Assembly: GCA_029859485.1 (NCBI GenBank)
Contig: JAOUDB010000207.1
Location: 1 to 5,348, forward strand
DNA: 5,348 nucleotides
Direction of reading: 5' to 3'
Origin: Desulfuromonadales bacterium
Lineage (GTDB): Bacteria; Desulfobacterota; Desulfuromonadia; Desulfuromonadales; BM103
A program made the position numbers and the translations under genes. Positions 3,931 through 5,348 of the stretch are shown here, piece by piece. Each line of letters begins with the position of its first letter. Within the stretch, counting starts at the first letter, position 1. A model generated the notes under the pieces. The model saw only the letters and a list, made by a program, of their open reading frames with translations, was not told the DNA's origin and ran no database searches.

Positions 3931-4689
3931 TTAGTCCTCCAAAATTCCATCCACTGCATCGAGCAGGTCGTTGCAGACACATGCCCCAGGTGCAGCAATT
4001 TTCTGTTCGTCTCCCGGCTGGTATTTCCCTGTTTTTACCAGTGCCGCCTTCATCCCGGCTTTCAGCGCACCATTAACATCTGCGAAAACATCGTCGCCAA
4101 CCATCAAAGTCTCTCTTGGTCGGCAGCCGAGTTGGGCAACCGCTGAATGAAAAAAGGCCGGAGACGGTTTGCCGAGGACAATCGCCTCACAGTCGGCAGC
4201 ATACTCCAGGGCACGGATAAAAGGTCCGGCATCCAAACTCATGCCGCCGGCCTCTTTGAAGTAACGATTGTCACCAACAGCCAACAGGCGAGCCCCCTTG
4301 ATCAAGAGCCGGAAAGCCTGGTTAAGATTCTCATAGGACAAGGCTTCGGCGGCATCACAGAGCACAACTGCGTCCGGAGTTCCACCGGAGAACTCTTTAA
4401 ATTCTTCTTCAATCGCAGGGTGAACAAGCAACCAGGGAGAGAGCTTATGCTCTCGTAGGTAACCCTGGACTGCCAGGGGGGCTGTGAATATTTCCTCTTC
4501 ACTGACGTCAAAGCCCATACCCATTAGTTTTTGCAGTATTTCTTTGCGAGAACTACGAGAGCTATTCGTTAGGTATCGCATGGGGATTTTCTCTGCCTGC
4601 AGCTTTTGCACTGCTTCTAATGCCCGAGGCAGTACCTCATTATCAACATAAATCGTCCCGCTCAGGTCGAGTAACACACCTTTGATCAT
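3931..4689 (-). CDS. HAD-superfamily IIA hydrolase, HDHD2/LHPP-like
   Basis: The 252-residue protein resembles animal HDHD2 along its whole length (family length about 260-270). Motif I is DLSGT with the nucleophile Asp8; the usual second aspartate (acid/base) is Ser10, which HDHD2 also has. Motif II is Thr41-Asn42 in YLTNSSR, motif III is Lys174 in GKP, and motif IV is GDD (198-200) with Asp204. The type II cap lies between, about residues 75-170, and includes NLNQAFRLL and GPFIRALEYA. Family members are phosphatases whose substrates are poorly defined; LHPP relatives act on pyrophosphate and phosphoamino bonds. The enzyme is cytosolic. I chose the ATG at 4689 because GAGGA (4700-4696) stands 6 bases before it and the HAD fold begins there; the frame stays open to 4836, but that extension runs back towards the palindromic cluster. 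pncB lies upstream in the same direction behind a terminator. Confidence 0.96.
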   Translation of the reverse strand: MIKGVLLDLSGTIYVDNEVLPRALEAVQKLQAEKIPMRYLTNSSRSSRKEILQKLMGMGFDVSEEEIFTAPLAVQGYLREHKLSPWLLVHPAIEEEFKEFSGGTPDAVVLCDAAEALSYENLNQAFRLLIKGARLLAVGDNRYFKEAGGMSLDAGPFIRALEYAADCEAIVLGKPSPAFFHSAVAQLGCRPRETLMVGDDVFADVNGALKAGMKAALVKTGKYQPGDEQKIAAPGACVCNDLLDAVDGILED

Positions 4690-4720
4690 GACCCATCCTC
4701 GCTGTTTGGTGTTGCTGCTA

Positions 4721-4726
4721 ATTATA
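4721..4726 (-). promoter_or_regulatory. Consensus -10 box ahead of the HAD gene
   Basis: TATAAT reads on the minus strand 31 bases before the ATG. No good -35 hexamer is found at 16-18 bases. It supports independent transcription of the phosphatase after the pncB terminator. Confidence 0.45.
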
Positions 4727-4820
4727 TCGCAAAGGGGCATTCTCGCAGGCCACCTGCATGAGCCTGTCGGTCCCAGTGTCCGGAGTCGGACCAAGTCAAG
4801 TTGCTGGAGCTGGGGACACT

Positions 4821-4849
4821 TAAAAGGGACACTCAAAATTGAGTGTCCC
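4821..4849 (-). terminator. pncB terminator, an 11-base-pair palindrome
   Basis: GGGACACTCAA (4826-4836) pairs perfectly with TTGAGTGTCCC (4839-4849). Read on the minus strand it begins 39 bases after the pncB stop and is followed by TTTTA. A second GGGGACACT (4812-4820) is a direct repeat of the left arm and could pair with the same right arm, giving two alternative stems. Confidence 0.75.
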
Positions 4850-4888
4850 AGATGCCGGTTTACGTTTTATTTCATTACACCATCCCGC

Positions 4889-5348
4889 TTAATCTCCTCC
4901 AGCTTCGCCTGAAAGCGTTATTCCGTAGGTCTTTGCCACCTCGCGTAAATAATTCTCATCCTCACACATGCTCTTTCCCGGTTCATCGGACACCTTCGCC
5001 ACCGGCTGACCATTGACGCGAACGATCTTGATGATAATGTTCAGCGCTTTTATGCCGACATCATTGCCGAGGTTGGTGCCGATACCGAAGGACATCTGAA
5101 CCCGGCCACGGAAATGCTTGTAGATCTTGATCATGCGCGGAAAATCAAGGCTGTCGCTGAAGATCAGGGTGCGGGACAAAGGATCGATACCGCTGCGGCT
5201 GTAGAGTTCGATCGCTTGTTCTCCCCAGTTGAACGGGTCGCCGCTGTCGTGGCGCAAACCACTGAAGGACCGTGCAAGGGCAGGGGAAAAGTCCCGGCAG
5301 AAGGCGTCCATGCTGTAGTTGTCGGTCAGGGCGATACCGAGGGAGCCG
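4889..5348 (-). CDS. pncB: Nicotinate phosphoribosyltransferase, C-terminal part (5' end outside window)
   Basis: The minus-strand frame is open from the window edge to TAA (4891-4889) and shows 152 residues, about the last third of a protein that is near 400 residues in E. coli. It matches PncB closely: ALTDNYSMDAF at the visible start, LRHDSGDPFNWGEQAI with the conserved RHDSGDP loop (visible residues 32-38), FSDSLD, the HFRGR segment, SFGIGTNL (86-93), and VAKVSDEPGKSM. The enzyme makes nicotinate mononucleotide from nicotinate and PRPP with ATP hydrolysis, the first step of the Preiss-Handler route to NAD, in the cytosol. The internal ATG at 5311 is not the start, since PncB similarity continues past it. 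The tail after residue 140 is family-variable. The stretch looks richer in G+C than the kinase and intergenic regions, as expected for a core gene. Confidence 0.98.
   Translation of the reverse strand, partial: GSLGIALTDNYSMDAFCRDFSPALARSFSGLRHDSGDPFNWGEQAIELYSRSGIDPLSRTLIFSDSLDFPRMIKIYKHFRGRVQMSFGIGTNLGNDVGIKALNIIIKIVRVNGQPVAKVSDEPGKSMCEDENYLREVAKTYGITLSGEAGGD

Noticed and set aside
4690..4836. 49-residue N-terminal extension of the HAD protein
   Set aside because: The extension runs back to the palindromic cluster and past a -10 box, while the ATG at 4689 has a good ribosome site and begins exactly at the HAD fold.

Overview
The window reads like a mixed accessory and housekeeping stretch from a deltaproteobacterium of the Desulfuromonadales/Geobacter type. 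This placement is an inference. It rests on a PilZ protein beside small proteins of a type I associate with Geobacter relatives, a one-finger MucR/Ros regulator, a PAS histidine kinase without a partner, and long AT-rich intergenic stretches full of hairpins.

Left part, plus strand. The C-terminal end of a small protein (1-102) is followed by a one-domain PilZ protein (149-436). A terminator comes next, then a complete 79-residue protein (589-828) that is a paralog of the truncated one. From 829 to 1375 no confident gene is visible. This stretch holds a terminator, repeat copy A (901-1009), a promoter/operator-like dyad, a tiny minus-strand ORF with an excellent ribosome binding site, and a strong plus-strand terminator. 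A cytoplasmic PAS-HisKA-HATPase kinase (1376-2464) follows. No response regulator is in view.

Middle, 2465-2893. The kinase and a MucR-type regulator converge here. The gap contains repeat copy B (2504-2608), about 90% identical by eye to copy A and in the same orientation, so the two copies flank the kinase gene. Each copy ends in a hairpin whose loop is TTCGAT, and each is followed 100-140 bases later by a second terminator preceded by CCTCCT. The stem differences between A and B keep pairing as G-U only in a plus-strand RNA. This makes a duplicated small-RNA or regulatory cassette the most interesting unexplained object in the window.

Right part, minus strand. A MucR/Ros zinc-finger regulator (2894-3331) has a recognisable promoter. 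Then comes a gene-poor AT-rich stretch (3344-3930), an HDHD2/LHPP-like HAD phosphatase (3931-4689), a palindromic region that serves as a terminator, and the C-terminal part of nicotinate phosphoribosyltransferase PncB (4889 to the window edge). The phosphatase and pncB point the same way but a strong hairpin separates them, so they are probably separate transcripts. No tRNA, rRNA, CRISPR array or transposase gene is visible.
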